A stretch of 64,000 bases of DNA from positions 2,542,001 through 2,606,000 of the forward strand of contig WWBZ02000040.1 in the NCBI GenBank assembly GCA_011503125.2. The letters are read 5' to 3'. The notes beneath the pieces are model-generated. The model was not told the origin of the DNA and made no database searches. It saw only the letters and a list, made by a program, of their open reading frames with translations. Shown piece by piece: positions 24,266-35,921 of this stretch. The position numbers were made by a program, and so were the translations under genes. The DNA is from Botryosphaeria dothidea. Its lineage: Eukaryota; Ascomycota; Dothideomycetes; Botryosphaeriales; Botryosphaeriaceae. The number at the start of each line of letters is the position of its first letter. The stretch's first letter is position 1.

Positions 24266-24865
24266 GATAGTTTGGGAATGGTGGTGGGTCGAAATGGGCA
24301 TCAAACCGGCGATGACAATTCTAGGAGAGTCTGGGGGATGTGGAAATTGAATTCCGACAGGGCCCAATGAACGGGAAGCACCAGGTGCCAAAAAAGATAA
24401 TGGAGGAGAGGAATACTGGGGATTTTGCATGAGCATCGGCGTTTTATGGACGGATTCACGGTCACGAAGGTTTACGGCATTGCGTTCTATGGCGGGATTA
24501 CATCGGTTTTTCAAAACAAGAAACGGCTCAGGCATATTGCCTAAGAGCATAATTTGGGACTCGATACAGTTTCCAGAGCGGAATGGTTAGTTTCTGAATG
24601 GTTAATTCTGAGATACCCCAAGTACATCACATCTATTATTGCCAGCTCACTGCATCATTCAACGGGTTTGAGGGAGAAAAAGCCACCACTGCATGGGCGC
24701 TTCTGTACTCGCTTCCAATCGACTCTATGAACGCTACGCACTGTTCGTATTCATAGATGAAGCATCACGCAAAAAGCGTCAACACGGGTCAAATCAAGAG
24801 TCAAAAGCATCCAATGGTCTATTAGTCATACTAATGATAAACTACAATATTATGTCACATCAAAC
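24266..24865. other. Convergent intergenic region
   Basis: About 600 bases between the stops of the Zn2Cys6 gene and the phosphatase-like gene. AT-rich 3' UTR-like sequence; nothing else seen. Confidence 0.5.
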
Positions 24866-26054
24866 CTACGTGCTCGTGGGATTCGGGTCCGCCGTGCACG
24901 TCGGCGCCGTCGTAGGCGGATCGATGGTGGTAGGCGGGGCCGGACCAGGAAGCGTCTCAGCTTTGACAAGCACGGGGATGACGGCGCCCGTGACCAGCGA
25001 AAAGGTGCGGTGGCTGACGGCCTTGAGGATGGAGCCGATGCTGCCGCTGTGGCTGGTGAAGGAGATGAACTCGTTCGCGTCATGGGTGAAGACGTCGTCG
25101 AGGAACGTCTTGAGGCGGGCGACTTGCGCTGTTTTCAGGTCAGAGAATTTGGTTTGCCTACGAGAGAAAAAAAAAGAGGGCTTACCGGTCGAAGACTCAC
25201 GCAGCTTGGCGTCCCAGAGAGGGTCCTCCTCCGCGAAGCCCGGCTCGATCGGGAAGTCGGGGAAGTTCTCCTCGATCCAGGTCTTGGTGCTGCGACGGTC
25301 GCACGTGTGGATGCCGAGCGCCTCCCTCAGGAGCTCCTTGACGAGCGGCTTGAAGGGCCTATCCCCCGGCAGCTCGAGGCCGGAGAAGGTCAGGTTGGCG
25401 GTGGCGAGGCAGCGCGCCAGCGGGGAGACGTAGTAGCTCTGCGGCGCGGGGATGCCGGCGTCGGCCAGGGCGTTCGCCCAGAAGGCGTTCGCGACGAGCG
25501 CCTGGTCGATGCCGTTCTGCGTCAGGTGCGCGTCGGCCCAGGTGGAGGTGCCGTTGCCGTTGAGCAGGCTCCAGTAGCAGTCCCAGGCGGGCGTGCCGTA
25601 GAAGGACTCGGCGACGTTGTGGTAGCCCTCGCCGTGGCGGCCCATGATCAGGACCTTGTACTGCACGCTCGCCGAGCTGTTGCGGTTAAGCTCGGAGACG
25701 TGATGGGCGAAGCGCTCCCATTGCGTCTTTTGACCAGACGGGTCGAAGGATGCATCGGTGTCGTACGTGCGGTTGATGAGGCCGAGATTGGCCTTGGTCT
25801 GTTGCTGGGGTTAGGAAAATGCGGGGAAAGAGACAAGCTGGAGATTATTCCTGCCAAGGAGATTTCGAAGAGAAACATACATAGTTGAACGTGCTCGCAT
25901 TCGTCGATGGATCATCTTGTAAGAAGTACCCGGTGACAGTTGTATAGTTAATGTGCGAGCTGTTGGAGGCTGCGTACGGCCGCGTTGCTTCGCCCATGCT
26001 GAAAAGGAGGGCAAGCAATACCGTAGCGAAGAAGAGAAAAGGACTGTTCGACAT
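24866..26054 (-). CDS. Secreted histidine-phosphatase (phosphoglycerate-mutase-like) family protein
   Basis: The start is ATG 26054 (MSNSPFLFFATVLLALLFSM), a signal peptide; an in-frame upstream GTG at 26063 is not a credible start. Introns lie near 25880-25805 and 25190-25130. The branch-1 histidine phosphatase motif RHGEGYHN gives the catalytic His with its Arg; a second Arg is in PLARCLATANLTF, and the second His is in SHSGSIGSIL. Several N-x-S/T sites (NSS, NTT-like, NRT) support secretion. The family hydrolyses phosphomonoesters; secreted fungal members are usually called phosphoglycerate mutase-like, but the physiological substrate is unknown. It ends in a Pro/Thr-rich tail (PPTTIDPPTTAPT) that may be O-glycosylated. 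Confidence 0.85.
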
Positions 26055-26749
26055 ATTGGTCACTCGTCCTCAAAACGGCTTAATGAACGAAAATTCTGCC
26101 AAAGAAACAGGCAAGATGAGACTGCGCGATTCAAGGGAGAGAAGCGGCTCGGAAACGGCAGACGGCGGCTTAAAAGTAGAGGTTGACGTACATGACTGTC
26201 CGGATGTTCCAAGCGCGACCCCACCGACGGAAATTAGGAGCTCTGCGCGGCTCTAGCATGATAGGGAAACGATCGAATAGGCGGCATGGTTAGATGCACG
26301 CTATGGGGGTGGAGTCGCGGAGCAGCCGGGCGGTGACGGGCGGCTCGTGTGTGTCCCTGAGCACGCCTAATCCAATGGCTCAGGAACGTGATCTCGGCTG
26401 GACGCGCCACAACCGCAGGGTTCTTGACGAGTGTTTTCAATATCAACATGTGCCTTGCAGCTGTGTTCTACCTCTTATTACTTTCTTTTCTGTCTTCTCC
26501 TTTGGGAAAACGCAGTTATGTATCTTGCAAGGAGGCAGTGGAGCATCTCAGATTTAGGAATCCAAATTCTGCTTCTAACAGTGTATCGCGACTTCTCTTC
26601 CTGCGCATTCCTCCTCGTCAGAGCCATCACGTCATCCGATACTTTTAATGGGCTGCAGCTGGCCCAACCTCCCGCCAAACGCCAGACATGCTGATATCAT
26701 GAGAAAGAAGAGTGAAAAAGACCTCAGCAAGAACCCCTTCTAGATCCGT
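26055..26749. other. Intergenic region
   Basis: About 700 bases between the phosphatase-like start and the eIF3i stop, both minus strand. Nothing recognised. Confidence 0.5.
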
Positions 26750-28006
26750 TTACAGATTCGCTTGCTCCCTCTCCCTCTCAACCTCATACAAGAAATCAAA
26801 GTAGGGCTTGTCGAAGTGGTGCACACGCACGTAACCGTCCTCACCACCAGAGCAGTATGAAGTGCCCTTGGGGTGGACTGCGACGTAGTTAAGCGGGCCG
26901 AAGTGACCACGCACACGACCAATCTCCTCCTCGAAAATCTTGTGGTAGAAACGGGCCTCGAACTTGCCCTGACGTGCCGAAGTGGTCGTGACATCCATGG
27001 CAGCCTGACCACCACCGAGGATCACGTAGTCCTTAACGGGGGTAATGGCAGCACTGTTGAGAGGCGTGTCGGCAGCGTAGCTGTGCAGGACTTGGAGGTC
27101 ATCCGTGGCGATGAGCTGGAGTAAGCTTGTCAGTAGACGTTCTCCATCTAGCATCTCGTGTAAAGCGAAGGAATACTGACCTTGGCGGTCTTGTCCTTGG
27201 AAGCGGTGATGAAGTAGGTCCTGTCGGGAGCCCACTGCAAGTCCGTAACCTGCATGTCGGGCTCGTGCGCCTCGATGACGTTCAACAGATCACCGGTCTG
27301 CCACCAGAATTAGCCACAAGTGTCTAACCCATGCATAAGTGCTCTGCCCACCTTCGCATCGAACTGCGAAACCGTGCCGTCCTCGTGTCCTGAGATGATG
27401 TATTTGGCGCCGTAGCTGAAGCCAGCAACAGTGGCTTTGCTCTCCTCGCACAGAATCCTGAGGCTTCTCTCGTTTGTCTGCTCTGCCTCGACATCCGGAA
27501 TGATTTCGTACACCACAATGGTGGAAAGGTGACCGGAGCGCTTCTCCGTCACACCGAGCAGCTGGCGACCATCAGGCGAGAATTCGACACGCTTGATCGA
27601 GGTCTCGAACTCCCAGGTCTTGAGGAGACGGCCGGTCTGGACGTCCCAGAGACGCATGGTGTTATCCGCGCCACCCGTCGCGAGCAGGGTGGAATCGGGG
27701 TTCACATCGACGGTCCATAGCGCACCGACGTGGCCGTGGTAGGTACCCAGGCGCTCGCCGTTGGCGCTGTACCAGGCGCACACGACGTGATCCTTGGAAA
27801 CGGAGAAGATGATGTCGCCATCGGGGTTGTATCTGAGGGGTCGCGGTCAGTTTCGAGGTGCGCAAGCGGGCAGTGTGGGCGTAAAAGCGTACTTTACTTG
27901 GGTCAAGGCACGTTCCTGCACTACGCGTCAGTAGCTGCTCATAGAAGCTTGCTCAATATTCAGGCGTTCGTGGACATACATGGCCGGAAAGCAGAATGGG
28001 TCTCAT
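26750..28006 (-). CDS. TIF34: Translation initiation factor eIF3 subunit i (TIF34 / TRIP-1 family)
   Basis: A WD40 beta-propeller that scaffolds the eIF3b-i-g module on the 40S ribosome. Five exons (28006-27980, 27915-27893, 27832-27352, 27297-27181, 27115-26750) join in frame to 337 residues, the family length. The start [20 protein letters not shown] is diagnostic. WD repeats are visible as [21 protein letters not shown] ending in LWDV, as SFDxx-type [15 protein letters not shown], and as the C-terminal [16 protein letters not shown]. The C-terminal [13 protein letters not shown] is conserved. The first two exons are only 27 and 23 bases. It is a single-copy housekeeping gene. Confidence 0.96.
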
Positions 28007-28457
28007 GGTGGGCGATTGGAGTGGAGGTGTGCTTGTGCTTGGGCTGCTCGCCCTCAAATGTCGACGCCGCGCCGAAGTGGGTGGGATTTCGCCGTCTGTG
28101 CGCAGAGGCCACAGCCGGAGTCATCCCGCCCACTGCAGCCTGAAGGATCGCTTCCGCCACCACCTCATGCGAAAATGACTGCTTGCTCCCTGCCTCAATT
28201 TTATTTTGTTATTATTTGTGCTCTCGGATCTTATTCGCCATGTGAGTCATACCAACAGGGCAATTGCAACCGTGAGATAATTCAGAAATTCGTTTTTTCT
28301 CATCAAAAGGCTCTAAATCTACAGATATTCTGCCTGCTCGCCAGTGCGCTGTGCGCATTCTTGAATCCAATGTGAAGTCGCTGAATTTTCACTCATGCCG
28401 CCGTGTTGAAATCCGCACCATCTATACCAACTTCCAAGCCAATGCGCGCTTTGCTTC
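28007..28457. other. Intergenic region
   Basis: About 450 bases between the eIF3i start and the isocitrate dehydrogenase stop; should include the eIF3i promoter. A T-rich stretch lies at 28190-28330. Confidence 0.5.
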
Positions 28458-30159
28458 TTACAACTTCTCCTTGAGACCCTGCTTCAGTCTCCTCTCAACG
28501 GCGTCGAGGTAGCCGTTGGTGGTGACATACGCATCCCTGTCCTTCTTACCGCAAGCAAGCGCCAGGTCCTTAGTCATGATACCATCAATGTCGACGGTGT
28601 CAACGCAGGCCTTCTCAAGCGCCTCGGCGAAGGCAACAACCTCAGGGGTACCATCAAGCTCTCCGCGCTTGGCCAGACCACGAGTCCAGGCGAAGATGGA
28701 AGCGATGGGGTTAGTGCTAGTCTCCTTGCCCTTCTGGTGCTCACGGAAGTGACGAGTGACTGTGCCGTGCGCGGCCTCCGACTCAAACGTCTTGCCGTCA
28801 GGAGTGATCAGCACCGAAGTCATCAGGCCCAGACTGCCAAAGCCCTGAGCGACGATGTCAGACTGGACATCACCGTCATAGTCTAAGATTTTTGTCAATG
28901 CAAAATCCTTCCAAGTTTGACTCTTCAGGGCTCTCACTCTTCAGAGCGGCGACAAAGCCACCCTCGCTCTTGATCATCTGAGCGACCATGTCATCGATGA
29001 GACGGTGCTCGTACCATATGTTCTTAGCCTCAAACTCCGACTTGTACTCCTTCTCGTAGATCTCCTGGAAGACGTCCTTGAAGCGACCGTCGTACTTCTT
29101 CAAAATGGTGTTCTTGGTGCTCATGTACAGAGGCATCTTCTTGCCAAGTGCGTACTTGAAGCAGGCATGCGCGAAGCCAGAGATGGACTCGGTGGTGTTG
29201 TACTGGGTCTGGGCAACACCGCCACCGTTGGGAAAGTCGAAGACCTTGATGGTCTCGGGCTTGCCACCCTTAGGGGTGAAGACCATCTCAAGAGTGCCCT
29301 CCTCATCAATGACGCGGTCCTTGGCGCGGTATTGATCACCGAAGGCATGGCGACCAATGATGATCGGCTGCTTCCAGCCAGGTACAAGACGAGGAATGCG
29401 GGGGATAACAATGGGCTCACGGAACACGGTACCACCTAGGTGGTTCCTGATAGTGCCGTTGGGCGAAAGCCACATCTTCTTCAAGTTGAATTCCTTAACA
29501 CGCGCCTCATCGGGGGTAATGGTGGCGCACTTCACGCCGACGGAGTACTTCTTGATAGCCTCAGCAGCGTCAAGCGTGACCTGATCGTTGGTCTCATCAC
29601 GGTACAGAATACCCTAATTCCTTATCAGCAACCCTTCACTGCCATTATATTTCCACTATACGCACCAAGTCGTAGTACTTGAGGTCGATGTCGAGGTAAC
29701 TTTGAAGTGGTCAGACACTGCTTCAAGTTGTCGTGGGGGGTTAATTGGTACTCACGGGTGGATGAACTGTGTTGCGCATTATCATTAGCATTCTTATAAC
29801 TCTGCAAGCTAATTGGCGGGCCGTACCTTGTCCTTGATAGTTTGCCAGATGATCCTGGTCATCTCGTCACCATCTAGCTCGACCACCGGATTCTTGACCT
29901 GAATCTTCTTGGCGGTCGCCATGGTTCTCCTCTGGCCTGCGATACCTAGGGCAACGGGGGCGGCAAAGTTGGTCTGGCTGACGGAGAAGAGAGCAGAGGC
30001 AAGGCGCGAGCTCGGTGCGGCACTGATAGCGGACTTGGCAGCGGAACGAGCGGTGCTGAGGGAAGAGAAAGCCCTGGGAACGGTGGAGTAGCGGGTAGTA
30101 GGAGCAGCGCAGCGAAGAGCCCTGGTGGCAGTGGCGGTAGAAAAGGTGGAGGGGCGCAT
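28458..30159 (-). CDS. IDP1: NADP-dependent isocitrate dehydrogenase, mitochondrial form
   Basis: Oxidative decarboxylation of isocitrate to 2-oxoglutarate with NADPH formation. Exons 30159-29827, 29766-29756, 29699-29666, 29613-28938 and 28882-28458 join exactly in frame to 492 residues. The second exon is an 11-base microexon encoding FIHP with its neighbours. The N-terminal 80 residues are rich in Ser, Ala and Arg without acidic residues, a mitochondrial presequence. The core begins [17 protein letters not shown] and includes the substrate site [28 protein letters not shown], and the metal/cofactor segment [21 protein letters not shown]. An internal ATG at 29922 in an ACCATGG context could start a form without the presequence; the C-terminus ends KEKL. 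Confidence 0.96.
29756..29766 (-). other. 11-base microexon of isocitrate dehydrogenase
   Basis: TTCATCCACCC, flanked by CACAG upstream and GTGAG downstream on the coding strand. It supplies the invariant DKFIHPYLDI segment, and omitting it would shift the frame. Confidence 0.85.
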
Positions 30160-31011
30160 GATGGGCTACAAAATAGGGCGATGACGGAGGAACGGCGGCT
30201 TTTTCAGGTAACCCGGATTAGGACTCGAAGCACGCTGCAGTGACACGCAGCGCGGAGCAGATAGCGGCAGATGAGCGGGATCAGGCCTCGGGAAAGGCTC
30301 CAAGACGTGGGATGAGGCGCTGATGTCGGCTTGCGCAAGAGGTACCTAGCGCGGTCGAGCGGCGGGGAGAGGCAATTGGCCGAGGTAGGACTGCGGCTAA
30401 ACAGAGCTCTGGGAGTGGTCACTGCGGATTGTTCGCCGACGACCGACGCGAGGGAGGGAGGATAAAGAATGCACGGCGCTTGGTGTTTTTGACTGAGTGA
30501 CGCATCTCCAAGCTGCGCGATACAAAAATGTTTAAGCTTTCGACCTTCTTCCGATCCCGGAGCTGTCCAGAGCCGCAGGTCGGCGGATGTGTCCGCGCCC
30601 TCCGCTTCCGCACTGCTCTCCGCCCTCGGCCTGATCCGCCCCGACGGCCTTTGAAATCGCCGGCCGGACAGGCGACGCCTGAACCATCCTCGTCTTGTTA
30701 TCAGAAGATATCAGCCATCTCGTTTCAAACAGTCATCTCTTTTGGTCTCAAAAGCTCCATTACGCACTTACGCACTTCAAGTTCGCGCGCGACCATGTGC
30801 AGCTTTTCAATCCATCACGGAACAGTCAACTACCTTCCGTCAACAAGCTCCGCGGGAAGCCGTTGCCACGTTCGTCGCCGAATTTTTGATGTCGCACACA
30901 AAAGCGAAACTCAAAATATCATGACAATACATAAAGCTAGATTAACAAAGAACTAACAGGACTTGACCGCTCTTTCTCATTCATCTCCTCGTTATTCATT
31001 CTCATCAACGC
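30160..31011. other. Intergenic region upstream of isocitrate dehydrogenase
   Basis: About 850 bases carrying the isocitrate dehydrogenase promoter. Frames here have no recognisable product. Confidence 0.5.
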
Positions 31012-31918
31012 TCAGGAGGTTGCCATGTGCGCTCCCCCGCTGACATGGATAGTCTGGCCAGTGAGCCACTGCGCTTCCGGGCTTGAAAGCAGTGCAACTA
31101 CGCCGGCCACGTCCTCAGGTAATCCGACCCTTCCCAGTGGACTTGAGCCAGATATCCTAGCATCAATTTCTTCAATGGTCATTTTGTCGCCCCCTGGAAT
31201 GTATTCTTTTGCAGCAACGGCGTACATGTCACTCTTCACGCCACCAGGCGCAACGGCATTGACGGTGATATTCCGTGGACCAAAATCCCAGGCAAGGCAC
31301 TTCACCATGCCTGTGACTGCCGCTTTAGATGCGCTGTAGATTGCATGGCGCGGAGTACCCTGCGGCATGTCAGTGACACTGCTCGAAACAGCAGGAAAAA
31401 TTGGAAGAGTACCATGACGGCCGATACGCTTGACATCAGAATCAGCCTTCCGCCCTTTTCCAGGTATTTGTGCGCCTGTTGTGCAACGAAGTACTGCGCT
31501 TTGACATTGACCGCAAAAATCTTGTCAATCTCTTCACCCCTGACCTCTTCCAGGGAGCCGAAGTGCTCGATTCCGGAGTTGCTCATGACGATATCAACTT
31601 TTCCGAGCTCTTTTTTCGCGGTCTCGAAAAGCCGAGCAAGGCCATCTTGGCTTGACACGTCGGCCTTCACGCTGAGAGAACGAACGCCGTGCTCATCACG
31701 TGCTTTGGCTGCGACACTCTCAGCGGCCTCGGCAGAAGAATGGTAGTTGATGACGACGTCCGCGCCGTGAGATGCTAACTTCAAAGCAATCGCAGCTCCG
31801 ATTCCACGGCTGGAGCCGGTGACTATCCCAATGTGATGAGAATGAAGTATCAGATCGTAGAATTGTAGAGAGCCTTACCAATGGCTACTTTGCCAGTCAA
31901 ATCCTTGTTTTGCGCCAT
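31012..31918 (-). CDS. Short-chain dehydrogenase/reductase (polyketide-ketoreductase-like SDR)
   Basis: The start is ATG 31918 (MAQNKDLTGKVAI). An intron (near 31878-31830) splits the cofactor motif, restored as VTGSSRGIG. Further signatures are NYHSSAEAA, SNSGIEHFG (NAG position), LMSSVSAVM with the catalytic Ser, then after a second intron (near 31412-31367) YSASKAAV with the catalytic Tyr and Lys. The C-terminal ISGSSPLGRVGLPEDVAG and WLTGQTIHVSGG match fungal reductases of the versicolorin / hydroxynaphthalene reductase group. That group uses NADPH to reduce aromatic polyketide ketones, but many members have other roles. No polyketide synthase lies in the window, so the substrate is open. 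Confidence 0.9.
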
Positions 31919-33407
31919 CTTGAATGGCAAGAGAGTTTCGCTGTCAGAGCCGCGAGGAATGTTGTGCTTTGCGAGTAGAGACAATCTCCAGAGCAGGAAT
32001 TATCTGCAGTATTTATACATCATACACTTGCAGTTAAAAGCGGGTTTTCACTATTGGTTTCGCGCTTGAGGGGTTCGGTCTCGCTCAACATCGGTCCCAC
32101 GGTCTCCGAAAGCGCGAAAGGGCGACACGCTCTTAACACTCCACTAAGTCCTTGCACTAGCTTGAATTCACGCTCATATACTGAAGTTACTTAGTGAGAA
32201 CTTTGATGGAAAATGAGCTCAATCACCTCCGTTATCTGTTATTGGATAGTATATTAGCTTAGTCATTCATTCTGAGACGTCTTGGGGATTAACACCACGA
32301 GCGCCTCGGCAGACAAGCAATCAAGTCATTCATTCATCGATTCCGACCGATCAAGCGCAAATTCCATCAAACTTTAATGCTACTGGCGACCTTGCTCATG
32401 GATATGTCATGGATGCTAAGCCTAAGATCCATGTTGCTGACGGTATAAGCGCGGTAGAGCCAATTCGCCTCATTTTTGGAGAATTCAAAAACATGGAATC
32501 GATTGTCTTATGTATTCCTTCTTTCAAGGTTGTACGACGCCTTATCAAGAGAACTGGTTGGAATTCTCGATAATTTGGATGTACTGTTGTTTCTGTTGAA
32601 AATGTAAGCGGGTGGCCGTGAAAAGCAGTTCATACTTATAGTTATCAATCTTCCAAAATCTAGCGATAAGGAGACGAGATATCGGGGTGAAAGATACCAC
32701 AGCCGGAACCATCTGCTCCGCAGTAAACTCGTTTCTACACCAGACCTCGAAACATCACGTGAGAAGACGGATCTTTGAGGAAGAGGGAGAGAAGGGACTT
32801 AACTAGTAATAGGGCGAGCATTATTCGCTCATTATATTTATCATTGATCTACTAGTTTCGTAAACACCAAGAGAAGGTGACGCTTACCAATAAAGCGGCT
32901 GGAGAGAGCGGGGCCGAGACTTGCGACCATAGCAGCGGGGTGACGTAGCCTGACACCGGCCCTGTGAGCAATCGTGTCCAAGAACTCGCCAACGTGCTCT
33001 TCCCCGCGCAGACAATCTCCGCTTCTCCCGCGGTCCAATTGTGCACTGATCGCATCGGCTACAACGAGCGTGCTCTCCTCTTCTGTACGATTGGCTTCGC
33101 ATTCGCGTCCCAGCTGCTTCGGCTCGTTGGTCCGCAGCTCGTAGACAAAGAGCCAACGGCCATCTACGCCTCTTGCTCATAATCCATGCCGACAACCGCC
33201 AAGCATGCCTAATCTCTGTCTTCTCATTCGCTCGTCCCTGGCTCGAGCGCTGGACCTGTCAGTCGCGACTCCGCCCAGATCCTTGTTCGACTTGCGCCGT
33301 GTTTCTAGGTGTAGCTTTGACGCCAGCTACAAAAGTTGGCCGAGCCGCTGAGCCCTCCCTCGTCATCCTTCAGGCACGTTGCACAGGGTTTTTTGATTCA
33401 GGGCACC
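31919..33407. other. AT-rich intergenic region
   Basis: About 1.5 kb between the SDR start and the PhoD gene. The part 32100-32880 is visibly richer in A and T than its surroundings, with no open frame of note. It contains the SDR TATA box at its left end. Confidence 0.5.
32010..32017 (-). promoter_or_regulatory. TATA box of the SDR gene at 31012-31918
   Basis: TATAAATA on the minus strand, about 95 bases before the ATG at 31918. Confidence 0.55.
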
Positions 33408-35921
33408 ATGAGGCTCAACATACTCGTTCTTCTCAGCTCAATTGGCGCCGCATCAGCCGGATATGCTGCCAACTTGAACTACGACTCTCCCTCTGCTCAT
33501 CATCCTTTCTTGGGGATATCGTTGTACAAGGTCGTTCGTCGCCATGACCAGACCATCAGATCAATCGACGCATCGTCTCTGAACTTCACGCACGGTGTCG
33601 CCTCGGGAGATCCGTATGCCAATTCTGTGATTCTGTGGACGCGTTGTTCTCCAGAGTATGATAGTGACAAGAGCAATAGTAAGACGAATAATCCTGGAGC
33701 AATCGGCGCGTTGATTACTGACGAACCTGATAGTCACGGTGTCCGGAACGGTGCCATTGTTCAATCATGATACCCAGGAATACGGTTCGCATGTTCTCCG
33801 CAAGCTTACCCCACCACAATGGCTAACGAAATGACTAGTGCGCGTTTCCACCGCTCCGGTGTGCGTGAATTACAATGTGGCATCAGACAGAGAGATGAAG
33901 AAAATTGTCAAGTCTGGCCAGGCTTACACGTCCTCGGATATTGACTACACCATCAAGGTGAGAGACGCGATTTTGTCGGTTGGTCTGCCAATCTCACAGT
34001 GTGCAGGTTGAGGCGACTGGTCTGCAGCCTTTCACGCAATACTACTATCAATTCATAGTTTGTGACTCCGAGAACGCCAGCCCGGTCGGTCGCACCAAGA
34101 CCGCTCCAGCGCCCAACGAAGATGTGTCCGAAGTCTCGGTCGCTGTGTACAGCTGCTCAAACTATCCCTTCGGCTTCTTCAATGCTTTTGGAAACCCAGC
34201 GCGCAAGGATTCTGTGGACTACGTTCTGCATTTGGGGGACTTCATCTACGAATATGCCGAAGGTGCATACGGCTGGGGTTGGTCCATTGACCGAATTACG
34301 CAGCCCAACAAGGAAATCCGCACGCTTTATGACTACCGCAAAAGACATGCTTCCTACCGCGCTGATTCAGATTCCATTCTAAGCTTTGCAAGCTATGCTT
34401 GGATCCCAGTCTGGGATGATCACGGTAAGTGCCCGAGAGGGATAGGTTGAAAGGCCCTGCAGCTTGCCCCTTGTGAAGAGTAGAATTACTCATCTGGACT
34501 TGATGGTGATTAGTCTTTTTAGACATTATCATCCGGATGAATGCTTCAACCACTCATGCGTATAGCTCTAGTTGTCCCAACACTTTTGAGAACTAAGCAG
34601 CATGTTTTTCGGAAGTACTAGAAAGGCTGACAAGTTAATCCAGAGGTTGGAGACAACACGTGGCGTGACGGCATGGCAGCCCAGAATAATACGGAAGATT
34701 CCTTCATTCAAGATGAGATTGAGTATGGCGGTGCCGGCATTGCCTTTGACCAACGCAAGATGAATGCCGTGCGCGCGGTGGGTGGTCCCTTGCGGGAGAT
34801 CAACGGAACTCAGCTGATGGGAGCCGAATAGTATTTCGAATGGATGCCTATTCGACAAGTTGAAATGGACGACAATCTCCGTATATGGCGTTCATTTTCA
34901 ATTGGTAATTTGGTCGACATTATCATGCTCGACACCCGGCAGTATGACAGATCTGTCACCGATCTCTACTGGAATACCGAATATATCCACGAAATCCAGA
35001 ACGATGCAGGAAGATCGTTGATGGGTAGCCGGCAGGAGAATTGGTAAGAACTACTTTTCCGAGTGCAACGCTCAAGCTAATCTCCGCAGGTTCTACAACC
35101 AGCTTTCGAAATCGAAAGCGCGCGGAGCCGCGTGGCGCTTGATCGGATCACAGATTCTCTTTTCGCGCATGAACCAATCAACTACTGGTGGTGTTGATGA
35201 CCCTGTACGTGATTTCCTCTGAGATATGAGAATCACCGAGTGCTAACTTCAGTTTCGTTGAACAGTACAACATGGATGCCTGGGATGGGTATCAGGCCAA
35301 CCGAAACCGCACCTTTCAGCATTTTTACAACAACAATATTACGAACAACATTATGATGGCTGGAGACAGCCACATGTCCTGGGTCTCTGATCTCGTGTGG
35401 TTGGGTGAGCATGATTACGACGCGGAAACGGGAGCAGGATCCATCGGTGTTGAATTTGCAGGCTCAGCTGTCAGCAGCCCGTGTCCGCGTGGCCAGAACA
35501 TCACGATAGACAAAGCCAACGAGGAGAGTGCTGCTCTCGTGGCTGGAAATCGGGAGCTTCTGTGGCAGGATGTGTATTACCGTGGATATTACGAGCTGAC
35601 GGTTGGGTAAGCGCTCTGCCATTTCCCAACGAAATATTGTGAGCTGACATGTCATTCCGAAACAGTCAAGATGCGGTTCAGGCTCGTTATTATGGAGTGC
35701 CTACGGTGGTGCAGCGGACGCCGTACGAGGTCAGCTTGGCGAATTTCACAGTTGAACGTGATGCCAACGCCGTCAAGCGACCAATCGCGGGTGGAATTGT
35801 TGAAAGCGGCGCGGTGAAGGGCGGGCGTGTAGTGCAGACCAATTTGACCTATGATACGGCAACGGGACAGTATCAGGTGCACAATCTGTCGACGTTTGGC
35901 TATAACCAGACGGTTGTGTAG
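33408..35921 (+). CDS. Secreted PhoD-like alkaline phosphatase / phosphodiesterase
   Basis: ATG 33408 gives the signal peptide MRLNILVLLSSIGAASA. A multi-exon gene with introns near 33683-33733, 33774-33840, 33960-34006, 34425-34644, 34780-34830, 35044-35090, 35204-35267 and 35608-35666. PhoD motifs in order: N-terminal SLNFTHGVASGDPYANSVIL; SCSNYPFGFF; the metal site LHLGDFIYEYAEG; WDDHEVGDNTWRDG; IIMLDTRQYDR; and AGDSHMSWVSDLV with the late metal-binding His. PhoD enzymes use Ca/Fe to hydrolyse phosphodiesters and monoesters outside the cell for phosphate or lipid turnover. Many N-glycosylation sites (NNT, NQT, NLT) fit secretion. The C-terminal domain has no recognised partner. The intron at 34425-34644 is the longest here. 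Confidence 0.9.

Noticed and set aside
25010..25888. A 292-residue plus-strand frame over the phosphatase-like gene
   Set aside because: Antisense shadow of a gene with clear catalytic motifs.
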